Shown: positions 48,250 through 58,666, numbered from the stretch's first letter. The stretch: DNA of 64,000 nucleotides from Mycobacterium shigaense (GCF_002356315.1 NZ_AP018164.1:1674001-1738000), one strand, 5' to 3'. Translations and numbers: made by a program. The notes: generated by a model from the letters alone, not told the origin.

Positions 48250-48987
48250 GTGTACCGAGTCTTTGAAGCGCTGGATGAATTGGGCGCCATCGTCGAAGAA
48301 GCCCGCGGCGTGCCCATGACTGCCGGCTGCGTGGTGCCCCGCGGCGACGTGCTGGAGCTGATCGACGACATCAAGGACGCGATCCCGGGTGAGCTCGACG
48401 ACGCCCAGGACGTGCTGGATGCGCGCGATTCGATGTTGCACGACGCCAAGACGCACGCCGAATCCATGGTGTCCTCGGCGACCACCGAGTCCGAGTCGAT
48501 GCTCAACCACGCCCGCGCCGAAGCCGACCGGCTACTCTCCGACGCGAAATCGCAGGCCGACCGCATGGTCAGCGAGGCCCGCCAGCACAGCGAGCGGATG
48601 GTCGGCGAGGCCCGTGAGGAGTCGATCCGCATCGCGACCGCGGCCAAGCGCGAGTACGAGGCCAGCGTCGGCCGCGCCCAGGCCGAGGCGGACCGCTTGA
48701 TCGAGAACGGCAACATCGCCTACGAGAAGGCCGTGCAAGAGGGCATCAAGGAGCAGCAGCGCCTGGTGTCGCAGAACGAGGTCGTGCAGGCGGCCAACGC
48801 CGAGTCGACGCGGCTCATCGACACCGCGCACGCCGAGGCGGACCGGCTGCGCGGGGAGTGCGACATCTACGTCGACAACAAGCTCGCCGAGTTCGAGGAG
48901 TTCCTCAACGGCACCCTGCGTTCGGTGGGCCGCGGTCGGCACCAACTGCGGACCGCGGCGGGAACGCACGACTACGCGACGCGCTGA
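48250..48987 (+). CDS. DivIVA-like coiled-coil protein (Rv2927c family)
   Basis: I prefer the GTG at 48250 (protein MYRVFEALDELG) because the AGGAGG at about 48235-48241 is then well spaced; the ATG at 48244 is too close. This gives 245 residues, the length I recall for Rv2927c. A short N-terminal DivIVA-like region is followed by a long, regular coiled coil with repeated Ala, Glu and Arg (for example AEADRLLSDAKSQADRMV), and a conserved C-terminus (EFEEFLNGTLRSVGRGRHQL). The family is associated with cell-envelope growth, and the protein has been linked to cell division in mycobacteria. It is divergent from tesA. Confidence 0.88.
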   Translation: MYRVFEALDELGAIVEEARGVPMTAGCVVPRGDVLELIDDIKDAIPGELDDAQDVLDARDSMLHDAKTHAESMVSSATTESESMLNHARAEADRLLSDAKSQADRMVSEARQHSERMVGEAREESIRIATAAKREYEASVGRAQAEADRLIENGNIAYEKAVQEGIKEQQRLVSQNEVVQAANAESTRLIDTAHAEADRLRGECDIYVDNKLAEFEEFLNGTLRSVGRGRHQLRTAAGTHDYATR

Positions 48988-49042
48988 CACCCGGCGGCGA
49001 CGCCGTCGTCCGCGGGGCCGTGGCTTTGACCTACCGGCGCCG

Positions 49043-49055
49043 TAACATTCCTCCT
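49043..49055 (+). promoter_or_regulatory. Candidate -10 element for a leaderless DUF177 gene transcript
   Basis: TAACAT at 49043-49048 lies seven bases before the ATG at 49056, and no Shine-Dalgarno sequence precedes that ATG. The spacing fits a leaderless start. A TTGACC at 49026-49031 is too close (11 bp) to be its standard -35. Confidence 0.4.
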
Positions 49056-49667
49056 ATGGCGCGGCAACACGGCAGCACAGCGCAGCAACGTCCGACATCC
49101 CCGATGGCCATCGACATCACGCGGCTCGGGCGACGTCCGGGGGCGATGGTCACCCTGCGGCACACCGTGCCCAGCCCGTTGCGCATCGGACTGGACATGA
49201 TCGCGATCCCGCAGGACGCCCCGCTGGACCTGGATCTGCGCGTGGAATCGGTGTCGGAGGGCGTACTGGTCACCGGGACGGTGGCCGGTACCACCGTGGG
49301 TGAGTGCTCGCGTTGCCTGACGCCGGTGCACGGGCGGGTGCAGGTGGCGTTGACCGAGCTGTTCGCCTACCCGGACAGCGCGACCGAGGCGACCACCTCC
49401 GAAGACGAGGTGGGCCGGGTGGTCGACGACGTCATCAACCTCGAGCAGTGCGTCATCGACGCCGTCGGGCTGGAGCTCCCGTTCGCCCCCGTGTGCAGGC
49501 CGGATTGCCCCGGGCTGTGTCCCGAGTGCGGCGCGCTGCTGGCCGACGAGCCCGGCCATCGCCACGACCGCATTGATCCGCGGTGGGCAAAGCTGGCGGC
49601 GCTGTTCCCCGCAAGCGGGAGGGACCCCCAGCCCGACGAGGCGGACGAACCGCGGGGTGATCGATGA
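49056..49667 (+). CDS. DUF177/YceD family protein (Rv2926c-like)
   Basis: A 203-residue protein with the family's metal-binding-like cysteines: ECSRCLTPV in the middle and [13 protein letters not shown] near the C-terminus. The family is widely conserved beside rpmF or rnc and is linked to 23S rRNA maturation in other bacteria and plants. The stop overlaps the rnc ATG (ATGA), so the two are co-translated. The N-terminal 15 residues before [14 protein letters not shown] may be unstructured, or the true start may lie at that internal Met. Confidence 0.85.
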   Translation: MARQHGSTAQQRPTSPMAIDITRLGRRPGAMVTLRHTVPSPLRIGLDMIAIPQDAPLDLDLRVESVSEGVLVTGTVAGTTVGECSRCLTPVHGRVQVALTELFAYPDSATEATTSEDEVGRVVDDVINLEQCVIDAVGLELPFAPVCRPDCPGLCPECGALLADEPGHRHDRIDPRWAKLAALFPASGRDPQPDEADEPRGDR

Positions 49668-50377
49668 CCTCGCGACAGGTCCTGCTCGACGCCCTCGGGG
49701 CCGACCTCCCGGATGAGTTGCTGACGCTGGCGTTGACGCATCGCAGCTACGCCTACGAGCACGGCGGACTGCCGACCAACGAGCGGTTGGAGTTCCTCGG
49801 TGATGCGGTGTTGGGTCTCACCGTGACCGACGAGCTCTACCACCGCCACCCCGACCGTTCGGAGGGCGACCTGGCCAAACTGCGCGCCAGCGTCGTCAAC
49901 ACCCAGGCGCTGGCCGACGTCGCGCGCAACCTGTGCGAGGGCGGCCTGGGGATGCACCTGTTCCTGGGGCGCGGCGAGGCGAACACCGGCGGGGCGGACA
50001 AGTCGAGCATCCTGGCCGATGGCATGGAGTCGCTGCTGGGCGCCATCTACCTGCAGCACGGCATCACCGTTGCGCGGGAGGTGATTCTGCGGCTGTTCGG
50101 AGCGCTGCTGGACGCCGCGCCCACGCTGGGCGCCGGGCTGGACTGGAAGACCAGCCTGCAGGAGCTGACCGCCGCGCGCGGCCTGGGCGCACCGACCTAC
50201 GTCGTCACCTCCACCGGCCCGGACCACGACAAGGAATTCACCGCGGTGGTCGTCGTGATGGAAACCGAGTACGGCTCGGGCGTGGGGCGCTCGAAAAAGG
50301 AGGCCGAGCAAAAGGCCGCCGCGGAGACGTGGAAGGCGCTGGAAGTGATGGACACCGCGGGGAAAACTTCTGCCTAG
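49664..50377 (+). CDS. rnc: Ribonuclease III
   Basis: A 237-residue double-strand-specific endoribonuclease that processes rRNA precursors. The signature [14 protein letters not shown] (about residues 38-51) and the second acidic cluster [11 protein letters not shown] carry the metal-binding Glu and Asp residues. A double-stranded-RNA-binding domain fills the C-terminus ([21 protein letters not shown]). It overlaps the upstream DUF177 gene by four bases and abuts fpg with no gap. Confidence 0.97.
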   Translation: MTSRQVLLDALGADLPDELLTLALTHRSYAYEHGGLPTNERLEFLGDAVLGLTVTDELYHRHPDRSEGDLAKLRASVVNTQALADVARNLCEGGLGMHLFLGRGEANTGGADKSSILADGMESLLGAIYLQHGITVAREVILRLFGALLDAAPTLGAGLDWKTSLQELTAARGLGAPTYVVTSTGPDHDKEFTAVVVVMETEYGSGVGRSKKEAEQKAAAETWKALEVMDTAGKTSA

Positions 50378-51238
50378 ATGCCTGAGCTGCCCGAAGTCGA
50401 GGTGGTGCGCCGCGGCCTGGCCGCCCACGTGGTGGGCAAGACGATCACCGCGGTGCGCGTCCACCACCCCCGCGCGGTGCGCCGCCACGAGGCCGGGCCC
50501 GCCGACCTCACGGCGCGGCTGCTTGGCGAGCGGATCACCGGGACCGACCGGCGCGGCAAGTACCTGTGGCTGCTGCTGGGCCCGGACCCCGAGCCGGCGA
50601 CCGCGCTCGTCGTCCACCTCGGCATGAGCGGGCAGATGCTGCTCGGCGAGGTGCCGCGAGCCGACCACGTGCGGATCTCCGCGCTGCTCGACGACGGAAC
50701 CGTGCTCAGCTTCGCCGATCAGCGGACCTTCGGCGGGTGGATGCTGGCCGACCTCGTCGAGGTGGACGGCAGCGTGGTGCCTCAGCCCGTGGCCCACCTG
50801 GCGCGCGACCCGCTGGACCCGCGGTTCGACCGCGACGCGGTGGTGAAGGTGTTGCGCGGCAAGCATTCCGAGATCAAACGCCAACTGCTGGACCAGCAGG
50901 TGGTGTCGGGTATCGGCAACATCTACGCCGACGAGGCGCTGTGGCGGGCCAAGGTCAACGGCGCCCGGATCGCGGCCATGCTGAGCCGCCGCCGGCTGAC
51001 CGATGTCCTGGACGCCGCCGCTGCCGTGATGCGCGAGGCGCTCGCCAAGGGCGGGACGTCGTTCGACTCGCTCTATGTCAACGTCAACGGCCAATCGGGC
51101 TACTTCGACCGGTCCCTGGATGCCTACGGCCGCGCGGACGAACCCTGCCGGCGCTGCGGCGCGGCCATGCGCCGGGAGAAGTTCATGAACCGGTCGTCGT
51201 TCTACTGCCCCAGGTGCCAGCCGCGGCCCCGCCGTTGA
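50378..51238 (+). CDS. fpg: Formamidopyrimidine-DNA glycosylase (MutM)
   Basis: A 286-residue bifunctional glycosylase/AP lyase that removes 8-oxoguanine. The catalytic proline and glutamate are at the N-terminus ([14 protein letters not shown]), the conserved lysine is in [11 protein letters not shown], the helix-two-turn-helix segment is [12 protein letters not shown], and the zinc finger is CRRCG...CPRC at the C-terminus. It starts directly after the rnc stop. Confidence 0.97.
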   Translation: MPELPEVEVVRRGLAAHVVGKTITAVRVHHPRAVRRHEAGPADLTARLLGERITGTDRRGKYLWLLLGPDPEPATALVVHLGMSGQMLLGEVPRADHVRISALLDDGTVLSFADQRTFGGWMLADLVEVDGSVVPQPVAHLARDPLDPRFDRDAVVKVLRGKHSEIKRQLLDQQVVSGIGNIYADEALWRAKVNGARIAAMLSRRRLTDVLDAAAAVMREALAKGGTSFDSLYVNVNGQSGYFDRSLDAYGRADEPCRRCGAAMRREKFMNRSSFYCPRCQPRPRR

Positions 51239-51274
51239 CTTTCTCAGGAAAAGCCGAGCCTATCCTCAGCGGCG

Positions 51275-51293
51275 TGAGGTTATCCTTACCAAC
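51275..51293. promoter_or_regulatory. Candidate DtxR/IdeR-family operator upstream of feoA
   Basis: TGAGGTTATCCTTACCAAC matches 13 of 19 positions of the IdeR/DtxR consensus TTAGGTTAGGCTAACCTAA, with an imperfect palindrome AGGTTAtccTTACCA. It overlaps a second inverted repeat, TATCCTCA (51261-51268) and TGAGGTTA (51275-51282). It lies about 40 bp before the feoA ATG, where an iron-dependent repressor would act. Site identity rests on by-eye comparison. Confidence 0.4.
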
Positions 51294-51333
51294 ATGATGA
51301 ACCTCTGGCTGCAGGGTGGGTGAAGGGCGGGCG

Positions 51334-51618
51334 ATGCGCGGATCTGCGCACAACGGGAACGGCGGTCCGGGTTCGCCGACGGCGCTGGCCGAGCTGGCCC
51401 CCGGCCAGCGGGCAACCATCGTGGGCGTGACCTCGGCGACGCCGTCCGTCGTGGCGGGCCGCCTGCGGCAGTTGGGATTTCGGCCGGCCGCCCACATCGA
51501 GGTCATTCGCCGGGCCCCGATGGGTGACCCGACCATCTATCGCGTTCAGGACACCGAGCTGTGCCTGCGCCGGCGCGAGGCGCGGCTGATCGAAGTCCAT
51601 CGGGACGGCCGCGCATGA
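51334..51618 (+). CDS. feoA: Ferrous iron transport protein FeoA-like
   Basis: A 94-residue SH3-like protein from the ATG at 51334, which has GGGCGG upstream; a GTG at 51316 would add six residues. Conserved features are LAELAPGQRATIVGV, RLRQLGFRPAAHIEVIRRAPMGDP and the final LRRREARLIEV. FeoA modulates the FeoB transporter. The stop overlaps feoB as ATGA, giving tight coupling. Confidence 0.88.
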   Translation: MRGSAHNGNGGPGSPTALAELAPGQRATIVGVTSATPSVVAGRLRQLGFRPAAHIEVIRRAPMGDPTIYRVQDTELCLRRREARLIEVHRDGRA

Positions 51619-53528
51619 CGTCGTGCCACGAGGAGGGCGGCGGCGCGGTCGCCGTCGCCGGCCGGGCCCGCGTCGCGCTGGTGGGCAGCCCCAACGCCGG
51701 CAAGACCTCCGTGTTCAATCACCTGACCGGGCTGCGCGCCAAGACCGGTAACTACCCGGGCGTCACCGTCGGGCGCAGCGTCGGCATCGCCAAGGTGGAC
51801 GGCGTCGAGGTCGCCATCGAGGACCTGCCCGGCACCTACAGCCTCGACCCCATCAGCCCCGACGAGCAGGTGGTGGCCGACCTGCTGGCCGGCGAGGTCT
51901 ACGAGGACGGCCGCCCCGATGCGATCGTCATCGTCGCCGACGCCACCACGCTGCACCGCTCAATCATCCTGATAGCCCAGGTGCTGCGGCTGGATCTGCC
52001 CTGCCTGCTGGCGCTGACCATGACCGACGAGTTGACGGCGCGCGGCGGCGGCATCTCGGTCGACGCCCTGTCCACGGCGCTGGGGATCCCCGTCGTCGCC
52101 GTGGTGGCCAACCGCGGCGTCGGCATCGACACGCTGCGCGCCCGGCTGACCTCCTTCGGCCGGTGGCAGCGGCCCCCGATCCTGCCGCCGGGCGACGACG
52201 CCGCCATCGACGCATGGGGCCGCTCGGTGCTCGATGCGGCTGATTACGTTGCGCCCCAACCGGATCGACGCACCCGCGGAATCGACCGGGTGGTGCTGCA
52301 TCCGCTGTGGGGATCCCTCATCTTCTTCGCGGTGATGTTCTGCTTCTTCCAGGTCGTCTTCACCGTGGCGGCGCCGCTGCAGGACCGGGTGGGCCAGGCG
52401 CTGACTTGGCTGGGCGCCCTGGTCAGCGATCACGTGGGCAATTACGTCGTGCGCGGGCTGCTCGGCCAGGGGCTGATCGGCGGCGTGGGCACGGTGCTGC
52501 AGTTCATCCCGCAGATCGTGTTGCTGTTCCTGCTGATCGCGCTGCTGGAAAACGTCGGCTACATGGCGCGGGCCGCCTTCTTGATGGACCGGGTGATGGC
52601 CGCGACGGGCCTGGAGGGGCGCGCCTTCGTCGCGATGCTCTCGTCGTTCGCCTGCGCGATCCCGGGCATCATGGCCACCCGCACGCTGCCGTCGTCGCGC
52701 GACCGGATCGCCACGATCATCACCGCGCCGCTGATGACGTGTTCGGCCCGGCTTCCGGTGTTCACGCTGCTGGTCGGGATGCTGGTGTCGCCGCGGACGC
52801 TGTGGGGACCGCTCAGCGCGCAGGGCGTCGCGATGTTCGCGCTGTACATGTGCGGCGGCACCTCGGCCCTGATCGCCGCGACGGTGTTCAAATCGACGAT
52901 CCTGCGCAGCGATCTGCTTCCGTTCACGATGGAGCTGCCGCCGTACCGCTTCCCGTCGGTCAAGACGGTGCTGATCACGATGTGGGATTCGGCAAAGATG
53001 TTCCTGCGCAAAGCCGGAACCATCATCCTGGGCACGTCGGTGGTGCTATGGGTGCTGCTGAACCTGCCCGCGCGCCCCACCGAAACCGCGCAGCTGTCGC
53101 CGACCGACACCACCGCCTACGTGATGGATCACAGCTTCGCCGCCGACGTCGGCAAGGCGGTCGGGCCGGTGTTCAAGCCGCTCGGCTTCGATTGGCGCGT
53201 CAACATCGCCCTGCTCGGGTCGATGTCGGCGCGCGAAGTGTTCGTGTCCACCCTGGGCCAGGTGGCGGCCGCGACGGACCCCGACAACCCGCGCGAAGCG
53301 CTGGCCACGATGACCGACGACGCCGGCCACAAGGTGTTCACGGCGCCGACCGTGATCGCGTTGATGGCGTACTTCATCTTTGCGCTGCAATGCATGTCGA
53401 CCGTCGCGGTGATGCGCCGCGAAACGAACTCGTGGCGGTGGCCCGCGATCGCGTGGTCCTATATGTTCGCCCTGGCCTGGGTGATGGCGTTCGCGGCCCG
53501 GTCGGTCGCGATCGCCGCGGGCGCATGA
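51615..53528 (+). CDS. feoB: Ferrous iron transporter FeoB-like GTPase
   Basis: A 637-residue protein starting at the ATG at 51615. The N-terminal G domain has G1 GSPNAGKTS, a switch region NYPGVTV and G3 DLPGTYSLDPISPDE. The G4 position reads LTMTD where NxxD is usual, so Asn is replaced by Thr. From about residue 230 there are some nine membrane segments with the family motifs ENVGYMARAAFLMDR and SSFACAIPGIMATRT, in which the cysteine of the pore region is present. It imports Fe2+ across the inner membrane. It is shorter than E. coli FeoB (773) but in the range of compact FeoBs. The next gene overlaps it by four bases. Confidence 0.92.
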   Translation: MTSCHEEGGGAVAVAGRARVALVGSPNAGKTSVFNHLTGLRAKTGNYPGVTVGRSVGIAKVDGVEVAIEDLPGTYSLDPISPDEQVVADLLAGEVYEDGRPDAIVIVADATTLHRSIILIAQVLRLDLPCLLALTMTDELTARGGGISVDALSTALGIPVVAVVANRGVGIDTLRARLTSFGRWQRPPILPPGDDAAIDAWGRSVLDAADYVAPQPDRRTRGIDRVVLHPLWGSLIFFAVMFCFFQVVFTVAAPLQDRVGQALTWLGALVSDHVGNYVVRGLLGQGLIGGVGTVLQFIPQIVLLFLLIALLENVGYMARAAFLMDRVMAATGLEGRAFVAMLSSFACAIPGIMATRTLPSSRDRIATIITAPLMTCSARLPVFTLLVGMLVSPRTLWGPLSAQGVAMFALYMCGGTSALIAATVFKSTILRSDLLPFTMELPPYRFPSVKTVLITMWDSAKMFLRKAGTIILGTSVVLWVLLNLPARPTETAQLSPTDTTAYVMDHSFAADVGKAVGPVFKPLGFDWRVNIALLGSMSAREVFVSTLGQVAAATDPDNPREALATMTDDAGHKVFTAPTVIALMAYFIFALQCMSTVAVMRRETNSWRWPAIAWSYMFALAWVMAFAARSVAIAAGA

Positions 53529-54076
53529 CTCCCCTGCACGCCGTCGCCACCGCGGATCCGCGGCAGCTGCGCTGGGTGGTCGCGGCCGACCGGCTGCCGC
53601 CGCGCGGCACCGTCCGGCACGCCCCGGGCCGGTTGGGTGCCCTGCTGGACGCGGGCGTGCTCGACGAGATCGTGGTGGGCGCGACCGACATCGCGATCAC
53701 CGTCGGCCCGTCCGGCAGCTGGCGCGCGGTGGGCGACGACGTTCGCGACGCGCTCGGCGCGGCACTGCTGGACCCGGCGGGCTGGGTGCTCGACGGCCCG
53801 GACCTTAAAACCGTTGCCGCCGAACTGCTTTCCGGCTCGGTCGGCGCGCTGGCGGCCTCGCACGGCGGTTCGATCGAGCTGGTCTCGGTGGCCGGCCACA
53901 CCGTGACCGTGCGCATGTCGGGAGCCTGCGACGGATGCCCGGCCGCGACCTCTACGCTGCGCGACGTGTTCGAGCGCGAACTGCGACGAACCGATCCGGC
54001 GGCGGTCGTGTCCTGTGAAAACGATTCGGCGGCAATATCTCTGGGCAAGAAGCTGCTGTCGTTGATAGTCCGCTGA
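53525..54076 (+). CDS. NifU C-terminal-domain (Fe-S scaffold-like) protein
   Basis: A 183-residue protein whose ATG overlaps the feoB stop. The C-terminal half matches the NifU/NfuA scaffold domain: HGGSIELVSVAGHTVTVRMSG followed by ACDGCPAATSTL with the CxxC pair. The first 90 residues resemble an N-terminal domain found in actinobacterial versions; I do not know its function. Coupling to FeoAB suggests that imported iron is passed to, or sensed by, iron-sulphur assembly; this is inference from context. Confidence 0.8.
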   Translation: MTPLHAVATADPRQLRWVVAADRLPPRGTVRHAPGRLGALLDAGVLDEIVVGATDIAITVGPSGSWRAVGDDVRDALGAALLDPAGWVLDGPDLKTVAAELLSGSVGALAASHGGSIELVSVAGHTVTVRMSGACDGCPAATSTLRDVFERELRRTDPAAVVSCENDSAAISLGKKLLSLIVR

Positions 54077-54109
54077 GGGCGCGGCCGGCGGCCCCGGTAG
54101 AAATGAGCC

Positions 54110-54535
54110 ATGACGCAACTGTGGGTCGAGCGCACCGGAACGCGCCGCTACACCGGACACAGCTCGCGCGGCGCGAAGGTGCTGGTGGGCTCCGAGGACA
54201 TCGACGGAGTGTTCACGCCCGGCGAGCTGCTGAAGATCGCGCTCGCCGCGTGCAGCGGCATGTCGAGTGACCAACCCCTGGCCCGCCGGCTCGGCGACGA
54301 CTACCAGGCCGTCGTGCGGGTCTCCGGCGACGCCGACCGGGAAGAAGAGGTCTACCCGCTGCTGAGCGAGACGCTCGAGGTCGACCTGTCGGGCTTGTCC
54401 GCGGAAGAGGCGGAACGGCTGCTGGTCGTCGTCAACCGCGCGATCGACCTGGTCTGCACGGTGGGGCGCACCCTGAAGTCCGGCACGACGGTCACCTTCG
54501 AGGTCGTGTCCAAGGCCCCCGATGCCGGATCCTGA
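54110..54535 (+). CDS. OsmC-like protein (Rv2923c family)
   Basis: A 141-residue member of the OsmC/Ohr superfamily of peroxide-reducing proteins. The two expected cysteines are present, in [11 protein letters not shown] (about residue 48) and [10 protein letters not shown] (about residue 109). The gene starts 33 bp after the NifU-like gene and overlaps acyP by 14 bp. Substrate preference cannot be told from sequence. Confidence 0.85.
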   Translation: MTQLWVERTGTRRYTGHSSRGAKVLVGSEDIDGVFTPGELLKIALAACSGMSSDQPLARRLGDDYQAVVRVSGDADREEEVYPLLSETLEVDLSGLSAEEAERLLVVVNRAIDLVCTVGRTLKSGTTVTFEVVSKAPDAGS

Positions 54536-54815
54536 CGTTCGGCTGACCGCGTGGGTGCGCGGCGCCGTGCAGGGTGTCGGTTTCCGCTGGTGGACCCGGT
54601 GCCGGGCGCTGGAGCTCGGCCTCACCGGCTACGCGGCCAACCTGGCCGACGGCCGGGTGCGGGTGGTCGCGCAGGGACCGCGCGCGGCGGGGGAGAAGCT
54701 GCTGGCGCTGCTCGAGGGCGCGCCGTCGTGGCCGGCGCAGCCCGGCCGTGTCGACGACGTCGCCGCCGAGTGGTCGGACCCGGACGGGCAATTCGACGGG
54801 TTCGTCGAGCGCTAG
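54522..54815 (+). CDS. acyP: Acylphosphatase
   Basis: A 97-residue small hydrolase of acylphosphates. The phosphate-binding loop with the catalytic arginine ([12 protein letters not shown]) and the catalytic asparagine in GYAANLADG are both present. The ATG lies inside the 3' end of the OsmC-like gene. The same pairing of acyP directly before smc occurs in M. tuberculosis (Rv2922A). Confidence 0.93.
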   Translation: MPDPDVRLTAWVRGAVQGVGFRWWTRCRALELGLTGYAANLADGRVRVVAQGPRAAGEKLLALLEGAPSWPAQPGRVDDVAAEWSDPDGQFDGFVER

Positions 54816-54966
54816 CACCCCGCGCTAGCAGGCTCGAGACGGCAGTACGCCCCGGCTTGTCGTGACTGATGTGGCCGCTGTTACTCGTGCGTCGGGCGGT
54901 GAACGATAGGCGAATTTCGTGTGCGCCGACACCCCGCGAGGAGCGTGGACCCGGCAATTTCAGCGG

Positions 54967-54980
54967 TAGTCTGGCTCGCC
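54967..54980 (+). promoter_or_regulatory. Candidate -10 element for a leaderless smc transcript
   Basis: TAGTCT (54967-54972) lies eight bases before the smc GTG, the same hexamer and nearly the same distance as at tesA. GTGGAC at 54945-54950, 16 bp upstream, is a weak -35 candidate. No ribosome-binding site precedes the GTG. Confidence 0.4.
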
Positions 54981-57900
54981 GTGTACCTCAAGAGTCTGAC
55001 GCTGAAGGGCTTCAAGTCCTTCGCCTCGCCGACGACTCTGCGTTTCGAGCCGGGCATCACCGCCGTCGTCGGGCCCAACGGTTCGGGCAAATCCAACGTG
55101 GTCGACGCCCTGGCGTGGGTGATGGGCGAGCAGGGCGCCAAGACACTGCGCGGCGGGAAGATGGAAGACGTCATCTTCGCCGGCACGTCGTCGCGGGCCC
55201 CGCTCGGCCGGGCCGAGGTCACCGTCACCATCGACAACTCCGACAACGCGCTGCCGATCGAATACTCCGAGGTGTCGATCACCCGGCGGATGTTCCGCGA
55301 CGGCGCCAGTGAATACGAAATCAACGGCGCCAATTGCCGATTGATGGACGTACAGGAGCTGCTCAGCGACTCCGGCATCGGCCGCGAGATGCACGTGATC
55401 GTCGGGCAGGGCAAGCTCGACGAGATCTTGCAGTCGCGCCCGGAGGATCGGCGCGCGTTCATCGAGGAAGCCGCGGGCGTGCTCAAGCACCGCAAGCGCA
55501 AGGAAAAAGCGCTCCGCAAACTCGACTCGATGCAGGCCAACCTGGCCCGCCTCACCGACCTGACCACCGAACTGCGGCGGCAGCTCAAGCCGCTGGGCCG
55601 CCAGGCCGAGGTGGCGCGGCGCGCCCAGACGATCCAGGCGGACCTGCGCGACGCCCGGCTGCGGCTGGCCGCCGACGACCTGGTCAGCCGGCAGGTCGAG
55701 CGAGACGCGATCTTCGAGGCCGAGGCGGCGATGCGCCGCGAGCACGACGAGGCCGCCGCCCGCCTGGCGGTCGCGGCCGAGGAGCTGGCGAACCACGAGA
55801 ACGCGCTCGCCGAGCTGTCGGGCCGCGCAGAGAGCGTCCAGCACACCTGGTTCGGGTTGTCTGCCCTCGCCGAGCGGGTCAGCGCCACCGTGCGCATCGC
55901 CAGCGAACGCGCGCAATACCTGGACATCGAGCCGGTCTCGACCGGCGACACCGATCCGGACGCGCTGGAGGCCGAGGCTCAGCAGGTGGCGATCGCCGAG
56001 CAGCAGCTGTTCGCCGAGCTCGCCACCGCGCGGTCCCGGCTGGACGCGGCTCGCACCGAATTGGCCGAGCGCGAGCGCGAGGCCGCCGAGGCTGACCGCG
56101 CCCACCTGGCCGCGGTGCGGGCCGAGGCGGACCGCCGGGAGGGTCTGGCCCGGCTGGCCGGGCAGGTCGAGACGATGCGGGCGCGCGTGGAGTCGATCGA
56201 TGACAGCGTCGCGCGGCTGTCCGAGCGCATCGAAGAAGGCGCCGCCCGCGTGCAGCAGACGCGGGCCGAGTTCGAAACCGTGCAGGGCCGCGTCGGCGAG
56301 CTGGATCAGGGCGAGGTCGGCCTCGACGAGCACCACGAGCGAACCGTCGCGGCGCTGCGGCTGGCCGACGAGCGCGTTGCCGAGCTGCAGGCCGCCGAGC
56401 GGGGCGCCGAGCGTCAGGTGGCGTCGCTGCGCGCGCGCATCGAGGCCCTCTCGGTCAGCCTGGAACGCAAGGACGGCGCGGCCTGGCTTAACCAAAACCA
56501 CGGTGGCGCAGGGCTTCTCGGGCCGATCGCCAACCTGGTGAAGGTCAGTTCGGGGTATGAGGCGGCGCTGGCCGCGGTACTCGGGCCCGCGGCCGACGCG
56601 CTGGCCGCCGAGAGCTTCGGCGCGGCCCGCTCGGCCGTCGCCGCCCTCAAGGAGGCCGACGGTGGCCGCGCGGCGCTGGTGCTGGGCGACTGGCCGGCCG
56701 AACCCCCGGCCCGCAGCGAGGTGTTGCCGGGCGGCGCCCTGTGGGCGCTGGACCTGGTCGAGGCACCGCACCGGCTGCGCGGCGCGATGGCGGCCATGCT
56801 CTCCGGCGTCGTGGTGGTCGACGACCTGGGTCAGGCGCTGGATCTGGTGGCGGCGCACCCGCGACTGCGCGCGGTCACGCTCGACGGCGATCTGGTGGGG
56901 GCCGGCTGGGTGAGCGGCGGCTCGGACCGCAAGGTTTCCACGCTGGAGCTGATCTCCGAGATCGACAAGGCCAGCAGCGAGCTGGCGGCCGCGGAGGTGC
57001 AGGTCGCCGAGCTGACCGCGGCGCTGTCCGGCGCGCTGGCCGAGCAGATCTCCCGGCAGGACTCCGCCGAGCAGGCCCTGGCCGCCCTCAACGAGTCGGA
57101 TACCGAAATCTCCGCGATGTACGAGCAGCTGGGCCGGCTGGGCCAGGAGGCGCGCGGCGCCGAGGACGAATGGAACCGGCTGGTGCGCCAGCGTCAGGAG
57201 CTGGAAGCCGGGCGCACGCAGACCCTCGAAGAGGTCACCGAACTCGAGACCCGGCTGCTCAACGCCCAGCAGAACCAGGATGTGGACGGCGCGCAGCCCG
57301 ACCACGCGGAGGTTCGTCAGCGCATCGCCGCCCAGGCCGAAGCCGCTCGCGGCGTCGAGGTCGAGGCGCGGCTGGCGGTGCGCACCGCCGAGGAGCGGGC
57401 CAACGCCGTGCGGGGTCGAGCGGATTCGTTGCGCCGGGCCGCCGCCGCCGAACGTGAGGCACGGCTGCGAGCCCAGCAGGCGCACGCCGCCCGGCTGCGG
57501 GCCGCGGCGGTGGCAGCGGCCGTGGCCGACGCCGGCCGGCTGCTGGCCGAGCGGCTGAACGGGGTGGTCGCGGCGGCGTCGCAGATCCGCGACGCGCTGG
57601 CCGCCGAACGCCAGGAGCGCACGGCCGCGATGACGGCCGTGCGCGGCGAGGTGAACACGCTGAACGCGCGGGTCACGGCGCTCACGGATTCGCTGCACCG
57701 CGACGAGGTGGCCAACACCCAGGCGGCCATGCGCATCGAGCAGCTCGAGCAGATGGTGCTCGAACAGTTCGGCATGGCGCCGGCGGACCTGGTCGCCGAG
57801 TACGGGCCCGAGGTGGCGTTGCCGCCGACGGAGCTGGAGATGGCCGAGTACGAGCAGGCCAAGGAGCGCGGCGAGCAGGTGTTCGCGCCCGCGCCGATTC

Positions 57901-58589
57901 CGTTCGACCGGCTCAGCCAGGAGCGCCGCGCCAAACGGGCCGAGCGGGAGCTGGCCGAACTGGGCCGGGTCAACCCGCTGGCCCTCGAAGAGTTTGCCGC
58001 GCTGGAGGAGCGCTACAACTTCCTGTCCACCCAGCTCGAGGATGTCAAGTCGGCCCGCAAGGACCTCCTCGACGTCGTCGCCGAGGTCGACGCCCGCATC
58101 CTGCAGGTATTCAGCGACGCGTTTGTCGACGTGGAGCGCGAATTTCAGGAAGTCTTCACCGTGCTGTTCCCGGGCGGCGAGGGTCGGCTGCGGCTGACCA
58201 ACCCGGACGACATGCTGACCACCGGCATCGAGGTGGAAGCCCGTCCGCCGGGCAAGAAGGTCACCCGGCTGTCTTTGCTGTCCGGCGGCGAAAAGGCGCT
58301 GACCGCGGTGGCCATGCTGGTGGCGATCTTCCGCGCCCGCCCGTCGCCGTTCTACATCATGGACGAGGTCGAGGCGGCACTCGACGACACCAACCTGCGC
58401 CGGCTGATCTCCCTGTTCGAACTGCTGCGGGCGCGCTCGCAGCTGCTGATCATCACCCACCAGAAGCCGACCATGGAGGTCGCCGACGCGCTCTACGGCG
58501 TAACGATGCAGGGCGACGGCATCACGGCGGTGATCTCGCAGCGGATGCGCGGCCAGCAGGTGGAGCAGCTGGTCGGCCAGCCGTCGTGA
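54981..58589 (+). CDS. smc: Chromosome partition protein Smc
   Basis: A 1,202-residue SMC ATPase that organises and separates chromosomes with ScpA/ScpB. The GTG at 54981 gives the standard start [14 protein letters not shown]; upstream in-frame codons would add about 20 non-conserved residues. Walker A is [14 protein letters not shown] (about 32-45). Long coiled coils run from about 165 to 500 and 680 to 1020, broken by a hinge (about 510-670) with AWVSGGS-type glycines (GAGWVSGGS). The signature [16 protein letters not shown] and Walker [14 protein letters not shown] close the head domain. Confidence 0.97.
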   Translation: MYLKSLTLKGFKSFASPTTLRFEPGITAVVGPNGSGKSNVVDALAWVMGEQGAKTLRGGKMEDVIFAGTSSRAPLGRAEVTVTIDNSDNALPIEYSEVSITRRMFRDGASEYEINGANCRLMDVQELLSDSGIGREMHVIVGQGKLDEILQSRPEDRRAFIEEAAGVLKHRKRKEKALRKLDSMQANLARLTDLTTELRRQLKPLGRQAEVARRAQTIQADLRDARLRLAADDLVSRQVERDAIFEAEAAMRREHDEAAARLAVAAEELANHENALAELSGRAESVQHTWFGLSALAERVSATVRIASERAQYLDIEPVSTGDTDPDALEAEAQQVAIAEQQLFAELATARSRLDAARTELAEREREAAEADRAHLAAVRAEADRREGLARLAGQVETMRARVESIDDSVARLSERIEEGAARVQQTRAEFETVQGRVGELDQGEVGLDEHHERTVAALRLADERVAELQAAERGAERQVASLRARIEALSVSLERKDGAAWLNQNHGGAGLLGPIANLVKVSSGYEAALAAVLGPAADALAAESFGAARSAVAALKEADGGRAALVLGDWPAEPPARSEVLPGGALWALDLVEAPHRLRGAMAAMLSGVVVVDDLGQALDLVAAHPRLRAVTLDGDLVGAGWVSGGSDRKVSTLELISEIDKASSELAAAEVQVAELTAALSGALAEQISRQDSAEQALAALNESDTEISAMYEQLGRLGQEARGAEDEWNRLVRQRQELEAGRTQTLEEVTELETRLLNAQQNQDVDGAQPDHAEVRQRIAAQAEAARGVEVEARLAVRTAEERANAVRGRADSLRRAAAAEREARLRAQQAHAARLRAAAVAAAVADAGRLLAERLNGVVAAASQIRDALAAERQERTAAMTAVRGEVNTLNARVTALTDSLHRDEVANTQAAMRIEQLEQMVLEQFGMAPADLVAEYGPEVALPPTELEMAEYEQAKERGEQVFAPAPIPFDRLSQERRAKRAERELAELGRVNPLALEEFAALEERYNFLSTQLEDVKSARKDLLDVVAEVDARILQVFSDAFVDVEREFQEVFTVLFPGGEGRLRLTNPDDMLTTGIEVEARPPGKKVTRLSLLSGGEKALTAVAMLVAIFRARPSPFYIMDEVEAALDDTNLRRLISLFELLRARSQLLIITHQKPTMEVADALYGVTMQGDGITAVISQRMRGQQVEQLVGQPS

Positions 58590-58666
58590 GGACAGTTGGG
58601 ATCGGTAGCGGCGCGACGCCGCTGAACTTGCGGTGGGCCCGCTCCGCGGGCAGAAAGGAATCCGCA

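Noticed and set aside
54811..54829. Hairpin GCTAGC-7 nt-GCTAGC over the acyP stop codon, possible terminator
   Set aside because: The stem is only 6 bp, the half-site is itself palindromic and no T-run follows.
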